Assembly: GCA_035048485.1 (NCBI GenBank)
Contig: CM068583.1
Location: 22,047,341 to 22,111,340 of the forward strand
Direction of reading: 5' to 3'
DNA length: 64,000 bases
DNA from: Pteria penguin
Lineage: Eukaryota; Mollusca; Bivalvia; Pterioida; Pteriidae
The notes beneath the pieces are model-generated. The model ran no database searches and was not told where the DNA came from. It saw only the letters and a list, made by a program, of their open reading frames with translations. Below, in pieces: positions 1-13,500 of this stretch. A program made the position numbers and the translations under genes. The first letter of the stretch is position 1. Each line of letters begins with the position of its first letter.

Positions 1-750
1 TGAGCAAATACTATTTAAATGATTGTTTTGATTTAAGAGATAACTATTTAAAAAGTCAATAGTAAACCTTTTCCATGATAAAATTAAGAAAATTTCAATA
101 GAATACACATGTATGACAATAATATGCTGTCCTCGTTATATTGTCTTATTGCATTATGTTACGTTGATACATGCTATTATGGTGAAAGTCAATAAAGAAT
201 TTGAATATGTATATATTGTATGCAGTAGTACTATAGAAGACTGAGATATACATTCCATAACACTAGCATGCACTTAATATAGTGTAGGAATATACTGAAG
301 ATTAAATTCTTATTTCAGGAAATGATCTAGCCTCTTGGAGTGGATAACTGACCTTCTCTGAGTTTATTGTAATATATGAATTTATACCCAATAAATGAGA
401 AAACTGTAAACACAAAGTGCCTCTGAATATATCTACAAGTTTGACTGCAGTAAAATATCAAGTTGGTCTGATTCATAAGTAAAACTGACAATATCCTTCA
501 AAATTATAGTGTCAATTAAGAAAACTCTGACCTTCAATTAAGCATAATCTCTACAAATTTAGATCTGCAAGTTTTATCACAGAATTCCAGTGACTTTCTG
601 AATCATACATCACAAATTTATGATATTAACTTTTAGTAAACATAGCACTCATAAACACATGTGACTCTTGATAACTGATACTTCTGAAGACCAAGAATAC
701 TACTTCAACTTTGTTCAAATTGTCAAAATATTCCGTAGGGAATGACTTGA

Positions 751-907
751 ATTCACCCTTCTATGGTTCTTAAAAGAACGTAACATTCAGTCCATTTTTA
801 ATCTATATATCTATGACGTCATAAACATATGCGTTGTTTGTTGGAGTTTTGTCGGACCTCTAATGACGTCATCACAATGAAAAATTGCATTTTGTGGAAG
901 GGTGAAT
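751..907. mobile_element. Small MITE-like element
   Basis: A perfect 11-bp inverted repeat (attcacccttc at 751-761, gaagggtgaat at 897-907) bounds 157 bp that also contains two gacgtcat-type palindromes. No coding capacity is seen and the target duplication is unclear. The rest of 1-1438 is AT-rich intron-like DNA in which I see nothing else. Confidence 0.4.
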
Positions 908-1438
908 CATCTGTTAGTTGATATTTATTATTATCAAGATGACTCAACTAATAGACAACTTTGTTCAATTAAGACATATAATTAAACTTCAGTATACTTG
1001 AGTCAAAACCGAAAAAGTAGATTGTGGTTACTTGTAGTAATCAAAAGTTAGAGTAAACTATATTCAAGTGTAACTGTATTACAAGTGAAAGACTTAAAGT
1101 AATAGTTTGAATTGATTTGAGATGTTTAGCTTAAACATATTACATTGTATAAAACCTGGATCAGTATACTTGAATTAGAGTTGAAATAGTCCAAAATGTC
1201 CAGAAATTTAATGTATTTGTGTTCGAGAAAACAAAGAGTCAAATTTATTCATTAGACACAAATTACATGTTAGAACAAAGTACTCAACCACTAATCTGAA
1301 AGAGCAAAACACCAAGCAAATAAATGATAGACAGCATGGTGTACTATGTTGGGTTAGACACTACACAGCTAGTAATGTTACTCTGCTCTATCTATCTATA
1401 AGCACTACTTTATAGCACACACTCCGATGTTATTTCAC

Positions 1439-1525
1439 CTTAGATCTATTTGGTGGGACGACAGGAGACTTCACATCTGGTACTACCTCGTACAATTCTG
1501 GGCCTTCATTAGAAGTGTTTACAGG
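1439..1525 (-). CDS. Adaptor gene, exon i (29 codons)
   Basis: Acceptor ...atttcaaag and donor gtgaaa flank 87 nt in phase 0. It encodes PVNTSNEGPELYEVVPDVKS and PVVPPNRSK, with a LYEVVP site resembling VYEVEP of exon h. It is the last exon visible before the window edge. Confidence 0.7.
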
Positions 1526-4500
1526 CTTTGAAATTAAAAAAAAGTCAGTTTCCATGATTATAAATTTTTATTGAAAAAATTTCAATTATGATTGAGCTAG
1601 AAATCAAGTGATTTATACTGTTTACAGTAATCTACCCACAGTTCAAACATATCTTAATCCTACACTTCTATATATCGGTTTTTATATATTTTGTTTTTAG
1701 TATTATTTATGATACATAAATGAAAATTTGATATGCAAAGTTGAATAAAAGGACGGAAACATTATGTTCAGGTGAGTTTCGAAAGACAAGTCCATCTCCT
1801 TTTCAAAAATATCAAATTACCAATACATTATTACCGAACTGATATCCATTTATATTTTCATATATTGTATATTTAAAAGAAAAAGTACATTTCCATATCA
1901 CATACAGAATTTTACTCATCTTAAATAAATGAATAACAAGCAGAAAACGTAAGGTTTCTCTAGCATTACAAAGAAAGGTCTTAATTAACGCTACCTACAT
2001 CCAAAAAACTCTAAATATTTTATTACAGTAAAGGCACAAATTCTGGAAATTGTATAGATCAACATTTTCCACAGATGGCACTAAAAGCTCACAAGAAAAG
2101 GTCAAAGCAATAGTTCAGTATCTTGAACTTGCAAGATAAATCTTAAAGTCATCCTAGAGGAGATCTAGAACAATTGTAAACTAATGGATAACTGAGATTA
2201 CTCCCACCCACCTTGGCTGAGACTTAATTGACAAACAGTGAGGAAGTCAAACAATTTACATCCCCGTTTACATCCTTGCTCTTACTTTTCACTCCCATCC
2301 TCAGATGTTTGCCTAACATGGGTCTTACAGTGCTGAATTATATTTGTTACGTCTGTATTAAAGGGCATTCATAGTGGGTAACTACCCATACAGGAGATGC
2401 TCACTCCTCCCTGGCACCTGGTCTTACCTCTGAATTTCAGGGTTCCATGAATGTCCACTGTGGAACATTGTTATTAGTGCCATAGTCATGTAACACCAGT
2501 TACTTTCATATTTTACAGTAGGTAAAATCTGAACTCAGAAACCCTTCAATTATAAGCAATATATTAATATTAGTAACTGATACTTGACTACATGTACACT
2601 GGAATTCCCTTGTGAGAAGATCCTTGTTTTTTATATTTTTTTTAAATGAAATTTTATATTGGAGTGAAAATTAATTATGACGCGTCATATAATGAGTGGG
2701 TTGAGTGTGAAAAACCTCATCCAAAGAGATAAAAGACAGACAGAAAATAGTCAGAAGACATAAAAAACACAATTAGTTATCAATAAAAAATGGTTAGAAT
2801 TTAGACTGTAACGGATTTCAAAACAAGATTTTACTTGGTTACATGTATAATCTTAGAAAACTACAAAGGAATTAAGCAAACTTTGATTATATAAATCTAA
2901 TGGAACGGAGACAGAAAAAAGCAACATTTGATAAGGTTAACCTTCCTGGTTTTTCTTGTGTTAACATCCTGTGATTTTCCTACTACAAGAGTTAACATCC
3001 TGTGTTTTTTTTTACTATGTGAATAAACATTTTATGTGTATTACACATATTCAAGAAGGTATAATTATATTTCAGTGTTTTATATTTTTTCAATGTTGTT
3101 AAGCAACTATGAAATAAAATGTAGGATTTGAAAATGAAATAGATCAAACTTCTTGTTGCTTTAAATTAGTAGAATGACAGTTTGCACTAAAAGACTAATA
3201 CAAGAGGAAAACTATGCTAACTAGATGTTGGCTTAGAGATTGCGAAAACAAACAGTCTGAAAGTTTCAACTTAGTAAAATCAATCATGATACACAAGTTA
3301 CAAAATTTCCTATGGATTTAAATATTTGGTTCGTTCAAAATCATTAGCACTAAAGGAATTGATTTCGAAATCTCTGTAATGGCAAAACTAAAGCTTGCAA
3401 TATTTTCAACCTCATTAACTGTAGGTTCCACTTCATACACTGATTCCTCTGGAGGTGGTACTGGTGGAACAGACCGTCCAGACTAGAGGATAAATATGGC
3501 ATTACAGTATTACTAAACTCCATGATGAACACAATTTTTCATAGATATTCCACTTATTTACAGAGGTTACACCAGTGGCAGTGCCAAAATAACATCCTGG
3601 CCAATAGACAAACACCTGGTGCAACCAAAAAGTTTGATGAGATTCAAGTCCTTCATCTTCAGACTGTGCATGTAAGCACATAGTCACATGTTAGGGTCAT
3701 GTTTGGGTTAATAATGAATAATATAATACATGTATTCAATATTCAGATACCCATGAATATCAATATGAGGAATGAGGAAATTTTCATATTCTTGATGATA
3801 TAATTAAGAGAACATTACGTAGTATAGTAAGAAATGATACATGCCAAAATACATACGTACAGTCAAACCTGTCTATTAAGATCAGCTAAGGGAAGAGTCA
3901 AAAGTGGCCTTTATAGACAGGTGACCTTTATACAGAGGTCTTTTATTTAGGAAAACATAGATTTTGGGAATTTAAAATGTGACCTTTTTAGACAGGTGAC
4001 CTCTTAATAGAGGTGGCCACTAAGACAGGTTTTACTGTACTTATTTTTCATGCATTGTATAACTAAAGTGCAATGGAGTTTATCATTCATATTTAAAACC
4101 CATTTCAGTAAAATGATAATACATATGAAATTACTTTGCTTATCATTAAATTTATAATTAAAATACCTGTTTTATATTTGTGAATACACACATGAATCTG
4201 AGAAAAATCAGTAAGAAATGTGCTTTTATTAGCAAGTAATCAAAATTTATTTACATTTTAAATTTTGTTCATGATAAATTACAAGGGGTTTGTAAAAAAT
4301 AGATTTACTTACACCAGAAGGTGGAATTGGTAAGGGCCCTCTTCCAATCTGAAATAATCACATTATACTTATTATAACAGAGTTCTTTAGGAATACCACT
4401 TACTTTTAATTAGCTTTCTATCACACTTGTAAACATCAATATCATACAATAAGAGGTACTTGATAAACTTTCTGTAAATCTATCACAATAGACTTTTTCC

Positions 4501-7500
4501 CAGATTCAAATGATCTAAGAAGCTTAGATTGGACAAAACACTTTTTGCTTGTATTTTTATTATGACGTTTACGTTTAAATTGTGACTTAACAGTAGTAAT
4601 AGGACACAAATCTGAGCAGCAAAACTTCTATAGTCATATATTTCCTCTTATATCATGTAAAATTGGAAGAAGGTCTACTGCATGCACATATTTTACAAAT
4701 GACTTGATAAACTGAGAATATAATAGATGTATTAAGTTTAAGGTCAAGGTCAAGATGGAGGAACTCCGATTCTTTCATTTCTACCTATTACATAAATTTA
4801 TATAATGTTTAATAATTAGAGAATCATAACAGTAGATTTTTATCTGCTGTACTTAGTTAATAAACAGTCACTTCAGTGGCAATGCACAACAACTTACGTA
4901 GTCAGTAGTTTTCAATTAGATAAAAACACCTACGAATCCTCAGTTACATGTATGCAGGAATTGAAGGAAAGACAGTTTTGTGGTAATTGATTCAAACCTT
5001 TTAAGGTGTGTGCGAAGATCACTGGTACAGATATTTGGCACTAGAGATTCGAACCCGAACTATTTAGAACAAGAGCAATTAAAAAGAATACATAGGGAGT
5101 CATAGATTCGAACCTAGTACGTTGTACAGATGAAAGGTATTGAAAGGACAACAAGGTATTTGGTGGTATAGCAATCGAACCCACTGCTTACCGATATTTG
5201 GAACTATATAGACCACCATGATGGGTATATATCTAAATATAAATAATCTTTAAGTAGAATAACTTAAAGAGTTTTATATTTAGAGATATGTGTATTTCCT
5301 TTGCTTATTTTATTTGTTGAATTAGAGTTGTCTCTCTTGCGCGATGACCAGGAGGGTGGCATGATCGGACTATATTAGGAGGACGCGATGAAACTGGTTG
5401 CAACATCCAATCAAATACTTTCCCAGCTTAGGACATAGGGCCAATCCGCGCTTTCAGCACTTTCGCTTGGGTCATCTAAAGATTCGGTAGTGCTTTATTT
5501 TACCGGAAAAATTTAAGTTTTAATATGTTTTGATAAGTCATTGCTTTATGTTACTACCTATTACATAAATTTATATAATGTTTAATAATTAGAGAATCAT
5601 AACAGTAGATTTTTATCTGCTGTACTTAGTTAATAAACAGTCACTTCAGTGGCAATGCACAACATAGACAGTAAATATAAAACTCTTTAAGTTATTCTAC
5701 TTAAAGATTATATATAAATCAATCAATGTAATTTGCTAAGATGAAGTACTTAAACTGGAGAGTAAAGCAATTTCCAATAATAACATATGTGGCGTCATTG
5801 CGCATTTACTACATACAAGATAAGCCATGTCGGCTGTTCTGACTGCATTTATCACATACATGTATGATGCATGTTAGCGCAATATATGTATGATAAATGC
5901 ACTAGCTTTGTGTTGCATACCGTTACAAAACACAAAGTAAGACACTTATTCTATTAATGCATACTATACATGGATTCATTCAATAAAATCATATTTGGGA
6001 CATTATGATTGTTAAAACAAAATCATTGCAGGTGCTTAAAAAATTTTTACTGAGAAATAAAAAAGAAAATAACAATGATATTTCTCTGAATATGAAAATT
6101 CTGTTGTGGTATGTATATTACACATGTTTTCTCTCCTGATATAGATATGTGTCACTGAAGCATATTATTAGTTATAATGTTTTACAGGAGGATACGAAAA
6201 TATATTTGGTCCATAAAAAAGTTGTATTGGGCATGACTTTACCTTGCCCAACACAACTTTTTTTCATGGACCCAATATATTTTTGTATCCCTCCTGTAAA
6301 ACACTATATAATGAATTTAACCCACCAATGGCCTTTTTGGACTTTGTATTTCATGGATCCATCCTTTAAAAAGTTTTGTGTATCATAATTATTCACTTGT
6401 TAGCATTTATTTTTACTTCTCACAAATTTCTACAAGATTAGTATATGGAACATGTTCTCATCTGATAATAGAAAGTGACGTCATGACATAGAGGTACAGC
6501 ACAAGGGGTATATCAAAATAATACTCAGTTGGTAGGGACTGATGGGTGATCTGATGATAATCCTTTATGATACTGAAAGCCAGGGTGAAAGAAAAAACGT
6601 AGCTGGAACTATATGGTAATATGTCAATAAATGAGATACCGCCATACTCCGATATTTCTTCCTCCTTACCTTATCAGTGCAGTTTATATTCACTTTTCCT
6701 GACTGGTTGGTTTGTTGCAGTCTAAAGCTTTTTTTAACAGTTTTAAGGCCATATTAGGACTTGAAATCTATAGACACAGTGGCAAAATCCAAATATTGAA
6801 ACCAGTACTCGACTTCCAAATTTGAAAAAAAAATTCAGCACTTCCATTTCAATCACTAACCAACATACGAATGCCTTCATATTCCTATCAAATCATTACA
6901 TTCCCATAAATTATTCTAAGGGGCAGGCAGATGTAGTACAGATGATTGGGATTCGAATCCCAGATTGCACCACTATGTTTAATTAGATGGTTACCCCCTG
7001 TCGCAATATATTTACTGAAGATTTTATGAAAGTGACATAAAACACCAATCAACCAATGATAAATCATTTAAATGGTATTATGTACAGACTTTGACATTTG
7101 TTACCTTTGTAATGTGAAAAACACATATAAAGCAATATCATACACTAAAGATGAAATATCTATGTATTCTAATATATATACTTTGTAAAATGTAACTGGA
7201 TAGACAGTGAACTTTAGCATGCAATCAAATACATGTAATACCAATTTAGTGCCCTGAGAACTCTGAAAACAACCTGCCTCAAGAAATGATAAGGGACTTC
7301 TCAATGTAATTAACGTTATGAACTACTGAAAGCTACATGACTAAGTCAGTTAACATTATTTATGCAAAAATGGCTTTTATTTATAGGAAAATCTGCTTCA
7401 AATGAAGAAAAAATTATCTATTAATTTTCTCCCAGTCTTTTGGGATTCACATGATTGCTTTATATAGAATATATAGCATTTATAGTGAGCATTTAACAAG

Positions 7501-10500
7501 TGCAATGGCACTTCAACCAATATGGCATACACAAGAATAATTTGTTGTTAATAATAAATGGAAGTTTGTTAATTATATCGACCGCTGCATCCAACTGAAT
7601 AAAGGCATTTGCATGCATATATACTGGAATGAAATTGCCAAATGATGAAATGGTCCATTCAAATTGATATTCTGTTGACATGTAAAAATATACTAGTAAG
7701 GCCAAGCAGAAACCATTTCAAATATATGTACACCTGTTTCTCAGTGAAATTAGAAAATGATGTTTAGGAAAAGGTTGCACTGGAACAACTTTCTTTGCAC
7801 CTTGACTTCTACAGTTTTGCCCACTTCACATAATGCAACAAGATATAGTGATGTCACAAAAACCTCATGTCATGTTTTTGCCGTTATTCTGCAACAGCAT
7901 ACAATCCTGGAATGCCTAAACACAGCTGTGCTCCTCACAATTTTCCAACTTACATATAAGGACACTAGATAGTATATTCTTAATTTTTTAGCAATTTGAA
8001 AGAAGTATCTAAAAGTTTCCCATCTATATTATAGCTTCAGAACAAAAATAGTGACTTATTTTGGAAAATTAAGGGAATGGCATCTTCTGAAATTTAGTCA
8101 CTGAGTGTGAAATTGCACTTAAAAATGCATGTATTTAAATTCATTATTGGTTATAGAATGAACGATTTTAATGTAATGAATGAAACACAAGCATCATAAC
8201 ATGTAATTATATCTGTATATTCAAAGCATTTTGCCACATTGAATGACTTTAATACAAATACCCCTAGATAGCTCTTGAGTTAGTATATGCTGCACGTATA
8301 TGTATTCCCTCCACATTAGTGTTACCTTTGGAGGTTGTACAGTTGTTTCCTCAATTTCATACATATCAGTAGGGGGAGCTGATGTTTTCTCAGATTTTTT
8401 ACTCTACATAATTGCATTGGTGGAAACAAAACGATTATTTGCATATTCGAAAAAAAAACAAAAGAACAATACAACAAATTAATGAACATGCAGTTTGTTT
8501 GTAAGGAGAAATGAATTTCAGCTGACACAGCTGAATTTTATACATTAGTTGTTATTACTTTTATTCTAGAAAATCTATTTACAAGAAAAGTGAAATAAAA
8601 CTATCTAAAATCAACATCCTAGTTATACAAATTTAATTCTATTACTCCCACTATGAATTCTTTTCATGAAAATGTATGTAGATACTATATCTGTGATTTG
8701 ATGTGTATAAATCTGCTTTCAAAAGTAAGGGTTTTTTATTTACTTTTATAAAAAAAACTGATTGCACTAAATGTCAAACTCCTCAACAGTAAAATTACGT
8801 TCAAAGTAACACAATGTGTCGGCATTGTAAGGTCTTTCGAGAATAAAATATGAAGTATACACGATACCTATACCAATCTTAGCAGAGTTTTCACTAGACC
8901 TAGGAATTCATGAGTCAAATTAAAAATCTTGGGAATCATCATCATTACAAATGCTAAAGAAAATACAAACTCTGCTAAGTCCAGGATTCATCTAGGTGAG
9001 CTAACGAGAGCATTGTTCTAGGTAAGCAATTTCAATAATTGGATGAACTGACCTGATTAGGAGGGGGTGGTAGGGGAGGTGATTCACTGTAGGACCCTCC
9101 CTCTGTTGCATCATCATACACATCTTCTTGTACAGGAGAAGGAGAATCATTGGTTTCTTCATATATTTCACCCTGTTCCATATCATCATACACCTCATCC
9201 TGCTCTGGCTAAAAATTAGATATATTTTTGTAAAATCTATTACATTTATCCCAAAATTTTGGAACCTAATATAAAACAACAAGATGACATTGACCACCTG
9301 AAATATCAATAATCTAAAATTTACTTTCTTTACTTTTTTTAAAATCTACTCATTAACAAAACTTTATATAAATTTGCATATTACATTACAATGTGTATCA
9401 TGATTATCATTTAAGACTATAATTAGACAATTATCAGGAAATCTACTCTTATAATTGAAAACTCTAAATTATGGTACATACAAAATTTATTAAAACATGA
9501 TGAATCTCAAAAGACTCTTAATCTAAAACACATTTAATTTGACATAAATTATTCATTTGAATTACATGTGTCCCAACTAAACATGACAGGATAATAACAA
9601 AAACATAAGCAATTTCCTCTCAACATGCAAGGCAGATCAATAAAACTGATAGGAACATGAGCATGCATGCCAATACACAAAAGAGACTGAACAACAGAAA
9701 TGTTTAATAAACAAAAAATATATATCCTGCAAGAGATAATTCATCCAGATGAAGAGGTATGACCATTAGATAAACTAATGGACAAAGGAAAAATAACCTC
9801 CAAGCATTGCTATGCATCACAGACAACTAAAAGAATATGAACCTTTATGACCGTCACTTGTAAAAGAAATTTATATCAAGTCAGAGGTAAAATGGAACTC
9901 GATTAAAGCATGCACAATAGTGGTATGACACAAAAACTCATGAAATGGAAAGAAATTTACATAATTCATGAGCTGTATTTTTAAACAATAAGTTGAAATT
10001 TTTGATGTTTTAATGTGCTGCCATATTTTATAAAATTTCATGAGTTTTTTATTTAAATTCTGATGATAGTCTACTGAATCTCAGACTCTTAAGACTATAC
10101 TATCATAGTGAACACATTTGGTCACTGATAAAGAGATTTTGCAAATTTTTCCACCTTAATTACACCTGAAATATAGATATAAAAATATGCATATCATTTC
10201 AAGAGTACCAAACTACTGTAATTAAATATCATAATTTCTTTTTTATGTGAAAATTTTAATAAAATAACCTGAGAATTAAATGGAAATGAGGAATTTTTTT
10301 TCCAACACCAACAAAAGAAATGGATGCATTTTATTCAAGCATGCAAATATATCCCAAGTCCAAGCACATAATTTATTGAGAGATATCCAGAGTTTTTAGC
10401 ATGCTGTTTGTGAACTTAACCTAACCTCAAAAACGGGTGGAGCATAGCTTGGTTTAGCATTCCCTGAAGGAACAGGGGGAAGTTTTCTACTAGGGGAGGG

Positions 10501-13500
10501 TTCTCTATGTTGGGATGGGAGAGGAGGAAGCCTCCTGTCCATAGGGGGTAAGGGTGGTGAACTCCCTCGTCGAACAATTGGCGGTGGATGTGGACTATGT
10601 CTGTGAGAGACAGGAGATGGCTCCGGTGCCTTTGACAGAAGCAAAAAGTATAATCATGATAGATCATTTCTCCTCCAAATATATATATATATATATAGAT
10701 GTACATATATATATACATATATACTGGAATTGCTTTTTGTCTGAAACTCAGAAAATACAATGTACTACACATAGATACATAACTTTAAGAATTATATTCA
10801 ACATTTGCTATTTACTCTTCAAATTAAGTTATTTTATTGTGTGAAAATATCTGAAACAGAAGACCATCATTTGCAATCTACAATTTTATAATAATATTCA
10901 AACATTCCCTGAATTTTTCAACACTTCAATGTATTAGCATAAAGATGGTGCAGTATAACTTTTTGCAATTTTCTTTTCACTATAATGAGACTGCAGAATA
11001 TCTATTTATTTCGATATCAATACAAGTCATGCTCTTCTTGCTCAGTTCTATTCTAGTACTGCTATCAATCATACATTCTTAAGTACTGAACTATCAACTC
11101 TATCACTGACTTGCTTTGTTACATCTCCTTCACACGCTATAATACAAATCACATGATCCTGCTCAGAGTGCTATCAGATCCATCTTAAAATCGTAAAATG
11201 AAGTATATATTCTAGTCACATCATGGCCGAGAATAAATCTTACTTTGTCTTCTTCTTCTTCATAGAAAAAGGTAATAATGAAATAACAAACATAAAACAT
11301 AAAAAATTGTCAGATAACTTAGCTTGCTAGAGAGGTATAAAATCATACAAGACAAAGTCTCTCTCTTTATGTCAATGAACACCGCCTTATTGATACAATA
11401 ATACTGAAAATATAATTGATGTTGCTAAGGGTTGAAAATTGGTCCTGTATAACAAAACTGTTTCAACACTTGAACTTTATATATGATTAACTTTCTTGAG
11501 AGAGCTGGATTCTCGTGTTCATGGTTTGAACAATACACATGAACTGGGACTTTCAAACTATGCCAATACCTGGTGATTTTATGCCATAGAAATCATGACA
11601 ATTATTATTTTTAACCTTTAAGTGGGAATAACTATCACTTCCTTATAGGCAGACAATACATAAGTACATGAATCTGCAGATATATAAGTACCTCCTTACC
11701 TTAGGAAACAAGCTGCATTTGTGAAACACTAATGCCTCCAGGCGGCACCAAAATCCAAAAAATTATTTTTATCGTGAAGGTGATTGTCAAGGTCAACAGG
11801 TCATCGACCATGGTGTTATTTGAAAACGTTTCATTAGTTGGGTACACATGTCAAATATGAAGTCTCTATCCCTCACGGTTCAAAAGTTATAGCCAAGGTT
11901 AAAGTTGAAAACAGACCGACAAACAAACAGACAAAAAGACAGGACAAAACCAATATGTGCCCGATCTATCGATCTGTGGGCATAAAAAAAATACTGCCTG
12001 ATTTTTATCTTTTAGAAATCCCTGTGTCCTGTACACTACGCAAAAAAACGGATTGAAAAGAGTATCCATGTGTAAGAATTCTATAAAAATATTCCAACAA
12101 ATATAAATTTTAGTACTTCTAAACTACAAATCTACAATAAAACATGTATATATATATAAAATAGTAACAGAAATTAAACCAATCCATTAGAGAGACTTAA
12201 GATTAATCGAAAAAGATTGACAAAGATTTCATTAGTAAAATGTTTTACATTACAGACATAACATTTCAGTATTAACAAATAAATTAAACATTCCCACAGA
12301 CCACAATACAAGTGATAAAACACGAGGAAAACTTGAAACTGATCATGTACACTGTGCAATGTTACCGTTAGCAACTAAGAAACCATGCACATAAAATGCC
12401 AATGCTAAAGGATATGGGCTGCAGTGATTCAAGATTTATTCAAATTCTATAACACAAGATCTTGATATCATTTTTCTGTACAAATTACATGGCAGTTAAT
12501 GAAAGCCTTTCCTGGCATGACTTAAACTTACATGCCCAAGTAGGTGTCCTGCATATTAAAAGAAAGAAGGATCATTCAAAGGGCTTTGTGAGTATTTCTA
12601 GGATACCATTTCTGTGGAATGATTGCTATGGCATTGGATCAGAGATCTCTCATTTCTTTAGTATACATGTATGTTTCACTTAAACCTCACTTTGTAGGTG
12701 AGCGGGTTACAGTTATGTTCAAAGTACACAATTTTTTTTTTAAGTATTATGTTTTGAAATTAAAAAGTACTCCCAGATTTGTAATTTTAGATGTGGGCAA
12801 ACTGAAGACAACGAATTACGCAAATGATAATGTATCTTCATTTTCATTCAACACACAGCCACATAGGTCTCCATGAAACTTTCAAGGGTATACTAATTGA
12901 GAGGTCCTCACTTCAATATACCAAGGCAACACATTTCAAATGTCACAAAAATCTGATGAGCAATTATTTCACAAAAAACACCTTGAAAGTTCTGCCAAAC
13001 TGAGATCTTTAATTTTTACCTTTGATTAAACTTTTGTGACTGTAAGAAGTTAACAATATTCATGATTTAAAACAAAAAAAAAATATTTATCTAAATTAAT
13101 TCAAAGAATATAAAAGACAGTGAAAATTTAACTCTAATATAAACATGCTCAACATGAAAAGAAAATTTTAAATTAAATAAAAAAAATTTTTTAAAGATCC
13201 AAGGAATCTAAAAAAAAATCTGTTATCATTAATCAGAGACAAAGAATAGATATATGCAGTTAAGAAAATCAAGGCTTGGATGTTTCCCAAATTGTTAAAC
13301 GTTTAAACAGAATACATGAAATGAAACAGTGCCATTTAATTGATATGGCCTGTCACCTCTCTAACTTTATATTAAAGCCCCTGAAAATCCCTGATCCATG
13401 TAAATTAATATAAGCAGTAACGTTGAGGCACTCCATGATATCACCGATGTCATGAGCTACGGTAAGCTGACCTTAGTGAAGAACTATTGATAGGATCTTA

